In this document: piece after piece, positions 1 through 8,060 of the stretch
Layout: every line of letters starts with the position of its first letter
How positions within the stretch are numbered: the stretch's first letter is position 1
Assembly (NCBI GenBank): GCA_944385775.1
Contig: CALWYM010000025.1
Location: 1-13,783, forward strand
DNA from: an uncultured Oscillospiraceae bacterium
GTDB lineage: Bacteria; Bacillota; Clostridia; Oscillospirales; Oscillospiraceae
Length of the DNA: 13,783 nucleotides
Direction: 5' to 3'
Notes under the pieces: model-generated
Database searches by the model: none
The model's input: the letters and a program-made list of their open reading frames with translations, nothing else
Told to the model about the DNA's origin: nothing
Program-made: the position numbers and the translations under genes

Positions 1-777
1 ATATTGGGTGAGGTGTCGCTGGCGCTGGAAAACGAGAAAAACGCTCGTGAAAAGGAAGCCGCGGCTATTCTGGCAGAAAGTGAACAGCTTCGCGCGAACC
101 TTCTCCGAACCATTTCCCACGATTTGAGAACACCCCTCACCTCTATTTCGGGAAACGCCTCAAATCTTATTTCCAACAGCAAAAGCTTTGACGAAAAGAC
201 AAAGCTTCAGCTCTACACCGATATTTATAACGACTCCATTTGGCTTATTGACCTGGTTGAAAACCTGCTTTACGCTACCAGAATCGAGGAAGGACGCATG
301 ACCCTTTCCACCTCCCCGGAGCTTGTAGACGAAATTATGGAAGCGGCAGTAAGGCACATAAGCCGCAAGGCCGCAGACCATCCGCTGACTAAGGTGTGCG
401 AGGACGAACTGCTTTTAGTACGTGCCGACGCCAATCTTATGGTGCAAGTTATTGTAAACATAGTGGATAACGCCATAAAATACACCCCTGCCGGAACACC
501 CATTGAGATACGGGCAAAAAGAGACGGCAATATGGCTGTCATTGAGATTTCCGACAAAGGAAACGGAATTCCTGATAGTGAAAAGGAAAAAATATTTGAT
601 AAATTTTACTGCGGGAAAAATAAAATTGCCGATAACCGCAGAAGTCTTGGGCTGGGGCTTTACCTTTGCAAGGCAATAGTTGAGGCCCACGGCGGAACAA
701 TAAAAGTATTAGATAACGTGCCTCACGGCGCAATTTTCAGCTTTACCCTACCTGTGGAGGAGATTAATTATGAATAA
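1..777 (+). CDS. kdpD: KdpD sensor histidine kinase, C-terminal part (5' truncated by window edge)
   Basis: This is the kinase core of the membrane sensor that, with KdpE, controls the high-affinity potassium pump KdpFABC. The reading frame is open from base 1, so the N-terminal KdpD, Usp-like and membrane domains lie outside the window. What remains is about 258 residues. A coiled helix runs into the H-box SHDLRTPLTS, whose phospho-accepting His is the codon at 118-120. Then come the N-box DNAIKYTP, the G1 box DKGNGIP and the G2 box LGLGLYLCKAIVEAHGG. The spacing SEQLRANLLRTISHDLRTP is characteristic of KdpD rather than of a generic kinase. The stop overlaps the kdpE start by 8 bp, which supports translational coupling. 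The TTG at 4-6 is only the first possible initiator inside the window and is not the true start. Confidence 0.9.
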   Translation: MLGEVSLALENEKNAREKEAAAILAESEQLRANLLRTISHDLRTPLTSISGNASNLISNSKSFDEKTKLQLYTDIYNDSIWLIDLVENLLYATRIEEGRMTLSTSPELVDEIMEAAVRHISRKAADHPLTKVCEDELLLVRADANLMVQVIVNIVDNAIKYTPAGTPIEIRAKRDGNMAVIEISDKGNGIPDSEKEKIFDKFYCGKNKIADNRRSLGLGLYLCKAIVEAHGGTIKVLDNVPHGAIFSFTLPVEEINYE

Positions 778-1468
778 GCTTTTGATATTAGTAGTGGAGG
801 ATGACACTCCTGTCCGAAACCTGATTACTACAACACTTAAAGCCCATGACTATCGCTTTATTTCAGCCGTTAACGGCGAGGGGGCGATTATGGACACGGC
901 CTCCCACAACCCGGATATTATCCTCCTTGACCTGGGACTTCCCGACATTGACGGAGTTGACGTAATCCGCCGCATACGAAGCTGGTCCAACGTACCTATT
1001 ATAGTTATCAGCGCACGTAGCGAAACAAGCGACAAGATCGACGCTCTCGACGCCGGCGCCGACGACTATCTCACAAAACCATTTTCAGTTGATGAGCTTC
1101 TGGCAAGACTCCGCGTCACTCAGCGCCGCCTTGCCATTATGCAAAGCGGAAGCTCCCAGGACTCCGTGTACGAAAACGGTCAGCTCCGCATAGACTATGC
1201 CTCCGGTTGCGTCTACCTTAACGGTGAGGAAATCCGCATGACACCCATTGAATATAAGCTGCTTTGTCTGCTGGCAAGAAACACAGGAAAGGTTCTGACC
1301 CACAAGTTTATCCTGCAAAACGTATGGGGCTCCAGCTTTGAAAGCGACGTAGGCTCCCTTCGAGTTTTCATGGCGACTTTACGTAAAAAGCTTGAAAGCG
1401 GTCCTAATTCACCCCAGTATATCCAGACTCACATTGGTATAGGATACAGAATGCTTAAGATTGAATAA
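770..1468 (+). CDS. kdpE: KdpE response regulator (OmpR/PhoB family)
   Basis: This is the transcription factor partner of KdpD and is expected to activate kdpFABC under potassium limitation. It has 232 residues, the usual length. The receiver domain covers residues 1-120. The acidic pair is at residues 11-12 (VVEDD), the phospho-accepting Asp is D54 in LLDLGLPD, the switch residue is in VISARSE and the conserved Lys is K103 in LTKPF. The C-terminal winged-helix DNA-binding domain covers about residues 130-232, with the recognition-helix region SDVGSLRVFMATLRKKLE and the hairpin HIGIGYRM. The ATG at 770 lies inside the end of kdpD, preceded by GGAGG at about 756-760. The assignment to KdpE rather than another OmpR-type regulator rests on both sequence and the kdpD neighbour. 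The pump genes are not in the window. Confidence 0.93.
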   Translation: MNKLLILVVEDDTPVRNLITTTLKAHDYRFISAVNGEGAIMDTASHNPDIILLDLGLPDIDGVDVIRRIRSWSNVPIIVISARSETSDKIDALDAGADDYLTKPFSVDELLARLRVTQRRLAIMQSGSSQDSVYENGQLRIDYASGCVYLNGEEIRMTPIEYKLLCLLARNTGKVLTHKFILQNVWGSSFESDVGSLRVFMATLRKKLESGPNSPQYIQTHIGIGYRMLKIE

Positions 1469-1471
1469 CAA

Positions 1472-1503
1472 AAATGACGAAGGCTGAAAAACCTTCGTCA
1501 TTT
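1472..1503. terminator. Bidirectional intrinsic terminator between convergent kdpE and argF
   Basis: A perfect 12-bp stem (1472-1483 with 1492-1503) encloses an 8-nt loop. A T-rich run follows on the plus strand (CTTTTTT, 1504-1510). On the minus strand the stem is followed by TTTTG, the complement of the A-run before 1475. It lies directly after the kdpE stop and directly after the argF stop on the other strand, so one hairpin can end both transcripts. The plus-strand T-run overlaps the argF stop region. Confidence 0.88.
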
Positions 1504-1508
1504 CTTTT

Positions 1509-2417
1509 TTACTTATTTGCCATGAGCTTTACCATAACCGCTTTCTGAGCGTGCAGACGGTTTTCAGCCTCGTCGAAAATCTCACCTGCGTGGGCTTCCA
1601 GCACCTCTGCCGTAATCTCCTCGCCACGGTGTGCCGGCAAACAGTGAAGCACCATGGCGTCACTTTTCGCATGGTCCATAAGCTTAGAGTCAACGCAGTA
1701 GCCTGCGAAGTCCTTTTTGCGCTTCTCTGTCTCAGCCTCCATTCCCATAGAGGACCAAACATCGGTGTAAACTGCGTCGGCGCCTTCTGCTGCCTCGTAA
1801 ATATCCTCGGTAATAAGAAGTTCCCCTGTACTGTGCGCCCACTCCACAATGCCGCTGTCCGGCATATAATCCTTGGGGCAACCGATAGCAACCCTCATGC
1901 CCATTTTTATGCAGCCCACAATAAGTGAGTTTGCCATATTGTTGCCGTCGCCGATAAATGCCAGCTTCTTCCCGGAAAGAGCGCCCTTGTATTCACGGAT
2001 TGTCTGTAAATCCGCAAGCACCTGGCATGGGTGCGCATAGTCCGTAAGACCGTTTATAACTGGAATTGAGCCATATTTCGCAAGTGTTTCCACCTCCGAC
2101 TGCTGGTAGGTTCTTATCATAATTCCGTCAAGGTATCTTGAAAGAACTCTTGCCGTGTCCTCAACCGGCTCGCCCCTGCCTATCTGAAGGTCACGGGATG
2201 ACAGAAACAGGGCATGACCACCAAGCTGGTACATTCCCGTTTCAAAGGATACTCTTGTTCTGGTTGAGGATTTCTGGAAAATCATACCCAGTGTCTTTCC
2301 CTCAAGGTAGTGATGGGGTATGCCGTTTTTGTTTTCAAACTTAAGCTGGTCCGCAAGACCCAGCAAATCCAGAATTTCATCAGATGTTAAATCCGACAGC
2401 TTTAAAAGATGCTTCAT
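1509..2417 (-). CDS. argF: Ornithine carbamoyltransferase
   Basis: This cytoplasmic enzyme transfers the carbamoyl group of carbamoyl phosphate to ornithine, giving citrulline, the first step after ornithine in arginine synthesis. It has 302 residues, normal for the family. The carbamoyl-phosphate loop SSTRTR is at 50-55, HPCQVLAD at 129-136, the ornithine-binding loop WSSMGME at 221-227 and the HCLPAHRGEE motif at 258-267. HPCQ and HCLP separate it from aspartate carbamoyltransferase. The ATG overlaps the argD stop as ATGA (2414-2417), and a perfect AAGGAGG lies 10 nt upstream inside argD, so it is probably translationally coupled. It is the last gene of the arg operon. A catabolic role (arcB) is unlikely in this setting. 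Confidence 0.96.
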   Translation of the reverse strand: MKHLLKLSDLTSDEILDLLGLADQLKFENKNGIPHHYLEGKTLGMIFQKSSTRTRVSFETGMYQLGGHALFLSSRDLQIGRGEPVEDTARVLSRYLDGIMIRTYQQSEVETLAKYGSIPVINGLTDYAHPCQVLADLQTIREYKGALSGKKLAFIGDGNNMANSLIVGCIKMGMRVAIGCPKDYMPDSGIVEWAHSTGELLITEDIYEAAEGADAVYTDVWSSMGMEAETEKRKKDFAGYCVDSKLMDHAKSDAMVLHCLPAHRGEEITAEVLEAHAGEIFDEAENRLHAQKAVMVKLMANK

Positions 2418-3580
2418 GGATTAATAACCTCCTTAATAACGGAAACCGCCTTTTCAAGCTCCTCCATTGTTATATTGAGCGGCGGCACAAGGCGAACCTT
2501 TTCATGGGCTGTCAGAACTATAACGCCTCTTTTAAGCAGCTCCGCCGCAATCTCGCCGGAGCTTTTTTCGCAGTCAAGACCTATCATAAGACCAAGACCG
2601 GAAATGCTCTTAAGTCCCGGTGTGCCGTTAAGCTGGGACAGAATATAATCTGCCTTTTCCGTGACCTGAGAGAGTAATTTATCGTCAAGCCTTGAAATTA
2701 TACTGATAGCGCCAGCACAGCTTACAGGGTTTCCGCCGAAGGTGGAACCATGACTTCCAGGGGTTAGGGTATCCTTGACCTTTTCGCCCAGCATACAGGC
2801 TCCCAGAGGAAGACCGCCGCCCAATCCCTTTGCCGTTGTAACAACATCAGGCATAAAACCGTACTGCATATAGGCGTAGAGAGTACCTGTTCTGCCGTTT
2901 CCGGTCTGAACCTCATCCACAACTATAAGAAGGTTATGCTCCTTTGCAATATTTACAAGCTCGTTTACATATTCCTGGCTCAGCTTAATAACGCCGCCCT
3001 CGCCCTGAACAAGCTCAATCATTATCGCGCAGCAGTTGCCCTTTTCCGCAAGGGCGCGAGCCTCACCGGGGTCCTGTGCCGAAGCATACACAAATCCTTC
3101 CGTAAACGGACCGAACATGGTATGAAAGCTGTCCTGTCCTGTGGCGGCAAGAGTAGTGATTGTCCTGCCGTGAAAGCTGTTTTTGAGTGTAATAATATTG
3201 CTGTGGCTGTAATCGCCATATTTATCATACGCCCACTTGCGGCACACCTTAATGGCACACTCATTAGCCTCCGCACCTGAATTTCCGAAAAACACCTTTT
3301 TCATTCCGGTTTTCTCGCACAAAAGCTCCGCAAGCTTAACGCAGGGCTCTGTATAGTAGAGATTGGATATATGCTGAAGCTTATGTAGCTGCTTTGTCAC
3401 GGCGTTTATCCACTGTTCATCAGCGCAGCCGAATACATTTACCGCAATGCCCGCTCCAAGGTCAATATATTCCCTGCCATTTTCGTCATAAAGCTTCGCG
3501 CCCTTTCCGCTTACAAATACCACGTCAGCTCTTGAATAGGTGCCGGCTATATATTTTTTGTCAAGCTCCTTTGTATTCAC
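2414..3580 (-). CDS. argD: Acetylornithine aminotransferase (PLP, class III)
   Basis: ArgD transfers an amino group from glutamate to N-acetylglutamate semialdehyde to make N-acetylornithine. It is 388 residues long, typical. The phosphate-cup motif GNSGAEANE is at 99-107, the FHGRT segment at 136-140, the Asp that pairs with the PLP ring nitrogen is D222 in VDEVQTG, the Schiff-base lysine is K251 in TTAKGLGGG, and STFGGNP is at 279-285. The start codon is GTG (3578-3580), not ATG. It is chosen because GGGAGG lies 8 nt upstream, just after the argB stop, with a 14-bp gap between the genes. ArgD enzymes are often also active as succinyldiaminopimelate aminotransferase, but that cannot be judged here. 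Confidence 0.95.
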   Translation of the reverse strand: MNTKELDKKYIAGTYSRADVVFVSGKGAKLYDENGREYIDLGAGIAVNVFGCADEQWINAVTKQLHKLQHISNLYYTEPCVKLAELLCEKTGMKKVFFGNSGAEANECAIKVCRKWAYDKYGDYSHSNIITLKNSFHGRTITTLAATGQDSFHTMFGPFTEGFVYASAQDPGEARALAEKGNCCAIMIELVQGEGGVIKLSQEYVNELVNIAKEHNLLIVVDEVQTGNGRTGTLYAYMQYGFMPDVVTTAKGLGGGLPLGACMLGEKVKDTLTPGSHGSTFGGNPVSCAGAISIISRLDDKLLSQVTEKADYILSQLNGTPGLKSISGLGLMIGLDCEKSSGEIAAELLKRGVIVLTAHEKVRLVPPLNITMEELEKAVSVIKEVINP

Positions 3581-3594
3581 CTAAATTACCTCCC

Positions 3595-4446
3595 TTACGC
3601 AGTAAACATGGTACCGAGACCGGCGTCTGTAAGAAGCTCCATAAGCATGGAGTGTTCCACTCTGCCGTCAATAATAAATACCCGTTTTACGCCTCTTCTG
3701 ATTGCCTCAACGCAGCACTGGATTTTCGGTATCATCCCCCCCTGGATAACGCCGTCTCCTATAAGCTGCGGCACCTGGCTGACGGTTATCTTGCTGAGAA
3801 GGGTTGAGGGGTCGTCCTTGTCCATAAGTACTCCAGCTATGTCCGTCATGGTGAGCATACTTTCAGCTCCCAGCTTTCCGGCAATTCTGGCTGCCGCCGT
3901 ATCCGCGTTTATGTTATACAGCTTTCCCTCACTGTCGCAGCCGATGGTGGATATTATAGGAATATATCCCATATTAAGAAGGTCTGTAACAGGTTCGATA
4001 TTAATATCGGTTATCTCCCCTACCTGCCCAAGAGAAGGGTCAAGCTGCTTTGCGGTAATAAGTCTCCCATCCACTCCGGATATTCCCATAGCTTTCCCTC
4101 CGGCTATTTCCACAAGGTTTACAAGGTCCTTATTCACCTTGCCTGCCAGCACCATCTGTACTATATCCATTGTCTTTTCGTCAGTTACACGCAGACCATT
4201 TACAAACTGGGACTCGGTACCGGTTTTCTTCAGCATATCACTTATCTCAGGTCCGCCTCCGTGAAACACAACCACACGGACCCCAATCATACTGAGAAGC
4301 ACAATGTCGCCCATAACAGCTTTTTTAAGCTTTTCATTTTGCATGGCGTTGCCGCCGTATTTTATTAAAATTGTCTTGCCTGAGTATTTCTGTATATACG
4401 GAAGGGCCTCGGTCAGCACCTGTGCTCTGTCCTTGTGGTCAAGCAT
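3595..4446 (-). CDS. argB: N-acetylglutamate kinase
   Basis: ArgB phosphorylates N-acetylglutamate with ATP, the usual committed and feedback-controlled step when the acetyl group is recycled. It has 283 residues. The nucleotide-binding start ILIKYGGNAM is at 26-35 with K29, FHGGGPEIS at 61-69, the N-acetylglutamate-binding FVNGLRVTD at 81-89 (R86), and NINADTAA at 178-185. The N-terminal helix before the first strand (about residues 5-22) and the C-terminal segment IDGRVEHSMLMELL are the features of arginine-inhibited, hexameric enzymes. E. coli-type insensitive enzymes lack the helix. Inhibition by arginine is therefore inferred. The ATG has AAGGGGG about 8 nt upstream, and the argJ stop is 13 bp away. 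Confidence 0.96.
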   Translation of the reverse strand: MLDHKDRAQVLTEALPYIQKYSGKTILIKYGGNAMQNEKLKKAVMGDIVLLSMIGVRVVVFHGGGPEISDMLKKTGTESQFVNGLRVTDEKTMDIVQMVLAGKVNKDLVNLVEIAGGKAMGISGVDGRLITAKQLDPSLGQVGEITDINIEPVTDLLNMGYIPIISTIGCDSEGKLYNINADTAAARIAGKLGAESMLTMTDIAGVLMDKDDPSTLLSKITVSQVPQLIGDGVIQGGMIPKIQCCVEAIRRGVKRVFIIDGRVEHSMLMELLTDAGLGTMFTA

Positions 4447-4459
4447 TTTATTTTCCCCC

Positions 4460-5671
4460 TTAAGTTCTGTAATCGCCGTTTATTTTTACATAGCCATAAG
4501 TCAGATCGCAGCCCCAGGCTTCGGCTAAGCCGCTACCCTCATGCATTGTTACTTTGATAATAATCTCGTTTTCCGAAAGGATTTCCTTAGCCTGCTCCTC
4601 TGAGAAATCTACCCCTGCTCCGCCGCAGCACACCTGAATCTCGCCCTTTTCAGAGGCAAAGCTTACGTCCACAGCGTTCACGTCTATATCCGCTCCGCAG
4701 TAGCCGATGGCGCAGAGTACCCTTCCCCAGTTGGCGTCGGCACCAAACATTGCCGCCTTTACAAGAGATGAGCAGATCACGCTTTTTGCCGCAATTTTTG
4801 CCGTATCATCATTCTTTGCCCCTGTAACTAAACAGGTGAGAAGCTTTGTAGCACCCTCGCCGTCAGCGGCAATGGCACGGCACAGATACTTCGTAACCGC
4901 AGACATCGCAGCACAGAAGCTTTCAAAATCATCTCCCGGAGCGTTAATTATCTTATTTCCCGCCATACCGTTTGCCATAACCGACACCATATCGTTTGTG
5001 GACGTGTCGCCGTCAACGCTTATCATGTTAAAACTTGTCTTTACGTCCTCTGACAGTGCCTTTTGAAGCATTTCCGAAGTGATGGTGCAGTCGGTTGTAA
5101 TGAAAACAAGCATTGTCGCCATATTCGGATGTATCATGCCGGAGCCCTTGGCTATGCCGCCAATGTGACACTCCTTACCACCTGCATTAAAGGAGAAAGC
5201 GATTTCTTTTTTCTTCGTATCGGTTGTCATTATGGCATTGGCAGCGTCATCGCTATTATCTCCAAGTCCCTCCGTAAGCTCTTTCATGCCATTTGAAATC
5301 GGCTCCAGAGACAACGGCTGACCTATGACTCCGGTGGACGCCACAATAACGTCATTTTGTGAAATTCCCGTGTATTCCTCGACCAGCCTGCACATTCCCT
5401 TTGCTATCTCTATTCCGTTAGCGTTACAGGTGTTGGCATTTCCGCTGTTTACTATTATCGCCTGAGCACAGCCATCGGACACATTCTCCTTTGTTACATA
5501 AATCGGCGCGCCCTTTACCAGATTCTGCGTATAAACACAGGCTGCCGCCGCCTTTGTCTGACTGACGATAAGCGCCAGATCCTTCTTCGAGTGATTTCTC
5601 CGTATGCCGCAGTGGATTCCTCCCGCCTTAAAGCCCACAGGGGCGCATACCCCTCCGCTGATTTGCTTCAT
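4460..5671 (-). CDS. argJ: Glutamate N-acetyltransferase / amino-acid acetyltransferase
   Basis: ArgJ moves the acetyl group from N-acetylornithine to glutamate, closing the acetyl cycle. Many ArgJ enzymes also make N-acetylglutamate from acetyl-CoA. The protein is made as one chain that cuts itself before a threonine. That site is in GMIHPNMATML, with cleavage expected between A185 and T186 in this numbering. NSGNAN is at 75-80 and STGVIGQ at 112-118. The ATG at 5669-5671 (403 residues) is chosen because GGAGGA lies 7 nt upstream. A longer frame from 5695 adds eight residues, overlaps argC and has no comparable site. The protein is rich in cysteine, as often seen in anaerobes. With no argA in the window, the bifunctional form is likely but not proved. 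Confidence 0.95.
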   Translation of the reverse strand: MKQISGGVCAPVGFKAGGIHCGIRRNHSKKDLALIVSQTKAAAACVYTQNLVKGAPIYVTKENVSDGCAQAIIVNSGNANTCNANGIEIAKGMCRLVEEYTGISQNDVIVASTGVIGQPLSLEPISNGMKELTEGLGDNSDDAANAIMTTDTKKKEIAFSFNAGGKECHIGGIAKGSGMIHPNMATMLVFITTDCTITSEMLQKALSEDVKTSFNMISVDGDTSTNDMVSVMANGMAGNKIINAPGDDFESFCAAMSAVTKYLCRAIAADGEGATKLLTCLVTGAKNDDTAKIAAKSVICSSLVKAAMFGADANWGRVLCAIGYCGADIDVNAVDVSFASEKGEIQVCCGGAGVDFSEEQAKEILSENEIIIKVTMHEGSGLAEAWGCDLTYGYVKINGDYRT

Positions 5672-5687
5672 TATGTTATCCTCCAAA

Positions 5688-6617
5688 TTATACATTGAGA
5701 CCTGTGGTCTCCTCCAGATTCATAAGTATATTCATATTCTGAACAGCCGCGCCGGAAGCGCCTTTTCCAAGGTTATCAAGCCTTGATGAGATTATAAGCT
5801 GGCTTTCATTTCCATTTACGAATATCTCAAGGTTATCCCTGCCGCTTAGATTATTTGAGCCTAAAAAACCGTTTTCCGGATCCTTGCCCAGAGATATAAC
5901 AGGGCTTCCGCTGTAATAGTCGCCGTAAAGTTCCTTTACAATCTCCACTGACGCGGGTTTTTCCATAAGGTCACTGTCCACCATTATTGAAACCACCATG
6001 CCCTGAGGGAAATCGCAGATTATCGGCGAAAAAAGCGGCTTTCTTTTAAGCATCGAATACTTCATCATTTCCGGAATATGCTTGTGACTGAGGGTAAGCC
6101 CGTAGTGGCGGGGACTTTCAAGCTCCTGATCCCTTTCAGGGTTTTCATACTGTGCGATTGTCTTTTTTCCTCCGCCGGTATAACCTGACAGTGCGTGGCA
6201 GGCAATAAATGAATCGCCGTTTAAAAATCCTGCCTCCACAAGGGGTCTGACGATTGTTACAAAGCCTGTGGCATAGCAGCCCGGGTTTGCAATCCTTGTG
6301 GCGCCGGCAATTTTTTCACGCTGGCCCTTTATTTCCGGAAGCCCGTAAACCCATTCTTCCGAGACCCTGTGGGCGGTGGAAGCGTCAATAAGCTTAACGT
6401 CGCTTCTTTCAACAAGGCTTACCGCCTCTCTGGCGGCATCGTCAGGAAGACACAGAAATGCTATATCGCAGCTGTTAAGCGCGTCTTTTCTTGCCCGTAA
6501 ATCCTTTCTCACCTCATCAGAGAGTGTGATAAGCTCAATATCCTTCCTATGGGAAAGCCTGTCGTATATCTGAAGCCCGGTGGTGCCGGCGCTGCCGTCT
6601 ATAAATACTTTTGTCAT
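5688..6617 (-). CDS. argC: N-acetyl-gamma-glutamyl-phosphate reductase, short type-2 form
   Basis: ArgC reduces N-acetylglutamyl-5-phosphate to the semialdehyde with NADPH. The protein is 309 residues, shorter than the usual form of about 345, and matches the type-2 branch of the family. The Rossmann loop GSAGTTG is at 8-14, the catalytic cysteine is C114 in ANPGCYATG, the catalytic-type histidine is near H180 in HKHIPEM, and the C-terminal DNLGKGASGAAVQN is clear. The ATG overlaps the argH stop as ATGA (6614-6617), with GGAGGAG five nt upstream inside argH. The argC stop is 16 bp from the chosen argJ start. Confidence 0.95.
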   Translation of the reverse strand: MTKVFIDGSAGTTGLQIYDRLSHRKDIELITLSDEVRKDLRARKDALNSCDIAFLCLPDDAAREAVSLVERSDVKLIDASTAHRVSEEWVYGLPEIKGQREKIAGATRIANPGCYATGFVTIVRPLVEAGFLNGDSFIACHALSGYTGGGKKTIAQYENPERDQELESPRHYGLTLSHKHIPEMMKYSMLKRKPLFSPIICDFPQGMVVSIMVDSDLMEKPASVEIVKELYGDYYSGSPVISLGKDPENGFLGSNNLSGRDNLEIFVNGNESQLIISSRLDNLGKGASGAAVQNMNILMNLEETTGLNV

Positions 6618-7984
6618 TTAAGCTCCTCCATAACATAGGCAATTTGCTTTTCAACGCTGCCCTTACCCGGTCCGCCGAGACTTGTACGGCGTGCCACACA
6701 TTCCTCAATATTGATTGCTTCATAAAGTCCGCTGTCAAAAAGCTCAGAATGGGCAACATATTCGTCAAGGGTCATTTCCTCAAGGGTAATATTCTTTTCC
6801 GTACAATCAGCCACAATTTCACCGACGGTTTTGTACGCCGTTCTGAAGGGCATACCCTTTGAAACCAAATAGTCCGCCAAATCAGTGGCGTTAATAAAGC
6901 CCTTTGCCGCAGCGTCCCTCATGCTCTTTTCATTTACACTCATTGTGTCTACCATGGGGATAAACACATTTAAAACCGCCTTTACCGTGTCAAAGGCGTC
7001 AAACACAGCCTCCTTATCCTCCTGCATATCCTTGTTATATGCCAGCGGCAAACCCTTAAGCATTGTAAGCAGCATTATAAGGTCGCCGTAAACTCTGCCC
7101 GTTTTTCCTCTTGCCAGTTCCGCCATGTCAGGATTTTTCTTCTGTGGCATTATGGATGAGCCGGTGGAGTATGCGTCGGAAAGCTCGATAAACTTAAATT
7201 CCCAGCTGCTCCACAAAATAATTTCCTCGGAAAATCTTGAAATATGGGTCATTACAAGAGCCAGTGCGGAACACAGCTCAACGCAGAAATCCCTGTCGGA
7301 AACGCCGTCCATGGAATTTTGGCAAACGCCGCCAAAGCCCAAAAGCTCCGCCTCGTACTCCCTGTCAATATTGTAAGTTGTACCCGCAAGAGCACAGCAG
7401 CCGATTGGCGACATATCCATACGCTTTGCTCCGTCATTAAGTCTTCCAATGTCACGAAGCAGCATCATGGCATAAGCCATAATGTGGTGACCTAAGGTTA
7501 CAGGCTGAGCTCTTTGCATATGAGTGTAGCCAGGCATAACCGTATCCGGGTACTGTCCGGCTTTTTTGCATATAACCTCAGAAAGCTTTTTTAAAAGCTC
7601 TACGGTTTGGGCAGCCTGACCCTTTAAATAAAGCCTTGTGTCCAGCGCCACCTGGTCGTTTCTGCTCCTCGCGGTGTGAAGCCGCTTCCCCGGCTCGCCG
7701 ATACGCTTTGTAAGCTCAGCCTCCACAAAACTGTGAATATCCTCAGCCTCAGAATCAATCTCCAAACTGCCGGACTCTATATCCTCCAGTATTTGAAGAA
7801 GCCCTTTTTTAATCTTTTCCCCGTCCTCCCGGGTGATTATCCCCTGATGTGCCAGCATCTCGGCGTGGGCGACAGAGCCTGTTATATCCTCTTTATACAT
7901 TCTGGAATCGAATCTGATGGATGAATTAAAATCCTCCGCAGCCCTGTCAAGCTCCCCCGCACTTCTGCCTGCCCATATTTTCAT
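6614..7984 (-). CDS. argH: Argininosuccinate lyase
   Basis: ArgH splits argininosuccinate into arginine and fumarate, the last step of the pathway. It belongs to the fumarase/aspartase superfamily and works as a tetramer. It has 456 residues, the normal length. Conserved regions are TARSRND at 104-110, YTHMQRAQP at 153-161 (catalytic-type His) and the superfamily signature GSSIMPQKKNPD at 275-286 on the mobile loop with the catalytic serine. The ATG at 7982-7984 has AGAGG about 10 nt upstream. A 76-bp gap containing a perfect hairpin separates it from argG, and its stop overlaps argC. Confidence 0.96.
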   Translation of the reverse strand: MKIWAGRSAGELDRAAEDFNSSIRFDSRMYKEDITGSVAHAEMLAHQGIITREDGEKIKKGLLQILEDIESGSLEIDSEAEDIHSFVEAELTKRIGEPGKRLHTARSRNDQVALDTRLYLKGQAAQTVELLKKLSEVICKKAGQYPDTVMPGYTHMQRAQPVTLGHHIMAYAMMLLRDIGRLNDGAKRMDMSPIGCCALAGTTYNIDREYEAELLGFGGVCQNSMDGVSDRDFCVELCSALALVMTHISRFSEEIILWSSWEFKFIELSDAYSTGSSIMPQKKNPDMAELARGKTGRVYGDLIMLLTMLKGLPLAYNKDMQEDKEAVFDAFDTVKAVLNVFIPMVDTMSVNEKSMRDAAAKGFINATDLADYLVSKGMPFRTAYKTVGEIVADCTEKNITLEEMTLDEYVAHSELFDSGLYEAINIEECVARRTSLGGPGKGSVEKQIAYVMEELK

Positions 7985-8006
7985 TTTTCACTATCCTCTC
8001 TGCCGC

Positions 8007-8051
8007 AAAATCTGTCATTCCTCCGTTTGCACCTTTGGAATGACAGATTTT
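8007..8051 (-). other. Perfect 15-bp inverted repeat between argG and argH
   Basis: The arms 8007-8021 and 8037-8051 are exact complements around a 15-nt loop. The hairpin fills much of the only long gap in the arg operon, just after the argG stop and before the argH ribosome binding site. On the minus strand it ends in TTTT followed by GCGG, so the T-run is too short for an efficient intrinsic terminator. It could be a partial terminator, an mRNA-stabilising or processing hairpin, or a remnant. Its function is not shown by the sequence. Confidence 0.75.
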
Positions 8052-8060
8052 GAACTGCTT

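Noticed and set aside
3608..4264. 218-codon open frame antisense to argB
   Set aside because: It is a serine/proline/isoleucine-rich shadow of argB codon usage with no motif.
5150..5160. Possible loss of ArgJ activity because the cleavage motif reads IHPNMATML rather than IAPNMATML
   Set aside because: The cleaved Ala-Thr pair and the surrounding residues are intact. The His variant, as far as I recall, is common in clostridial ArgJ.
5669..5695. Upstream ATG at 5693-5695 as the argJ start
   Set aside because: It would overlap argC and lacks a ribosome binding site. The ATG at 5671 has GGAGGA at the right distance, and the family N-terminus fits.
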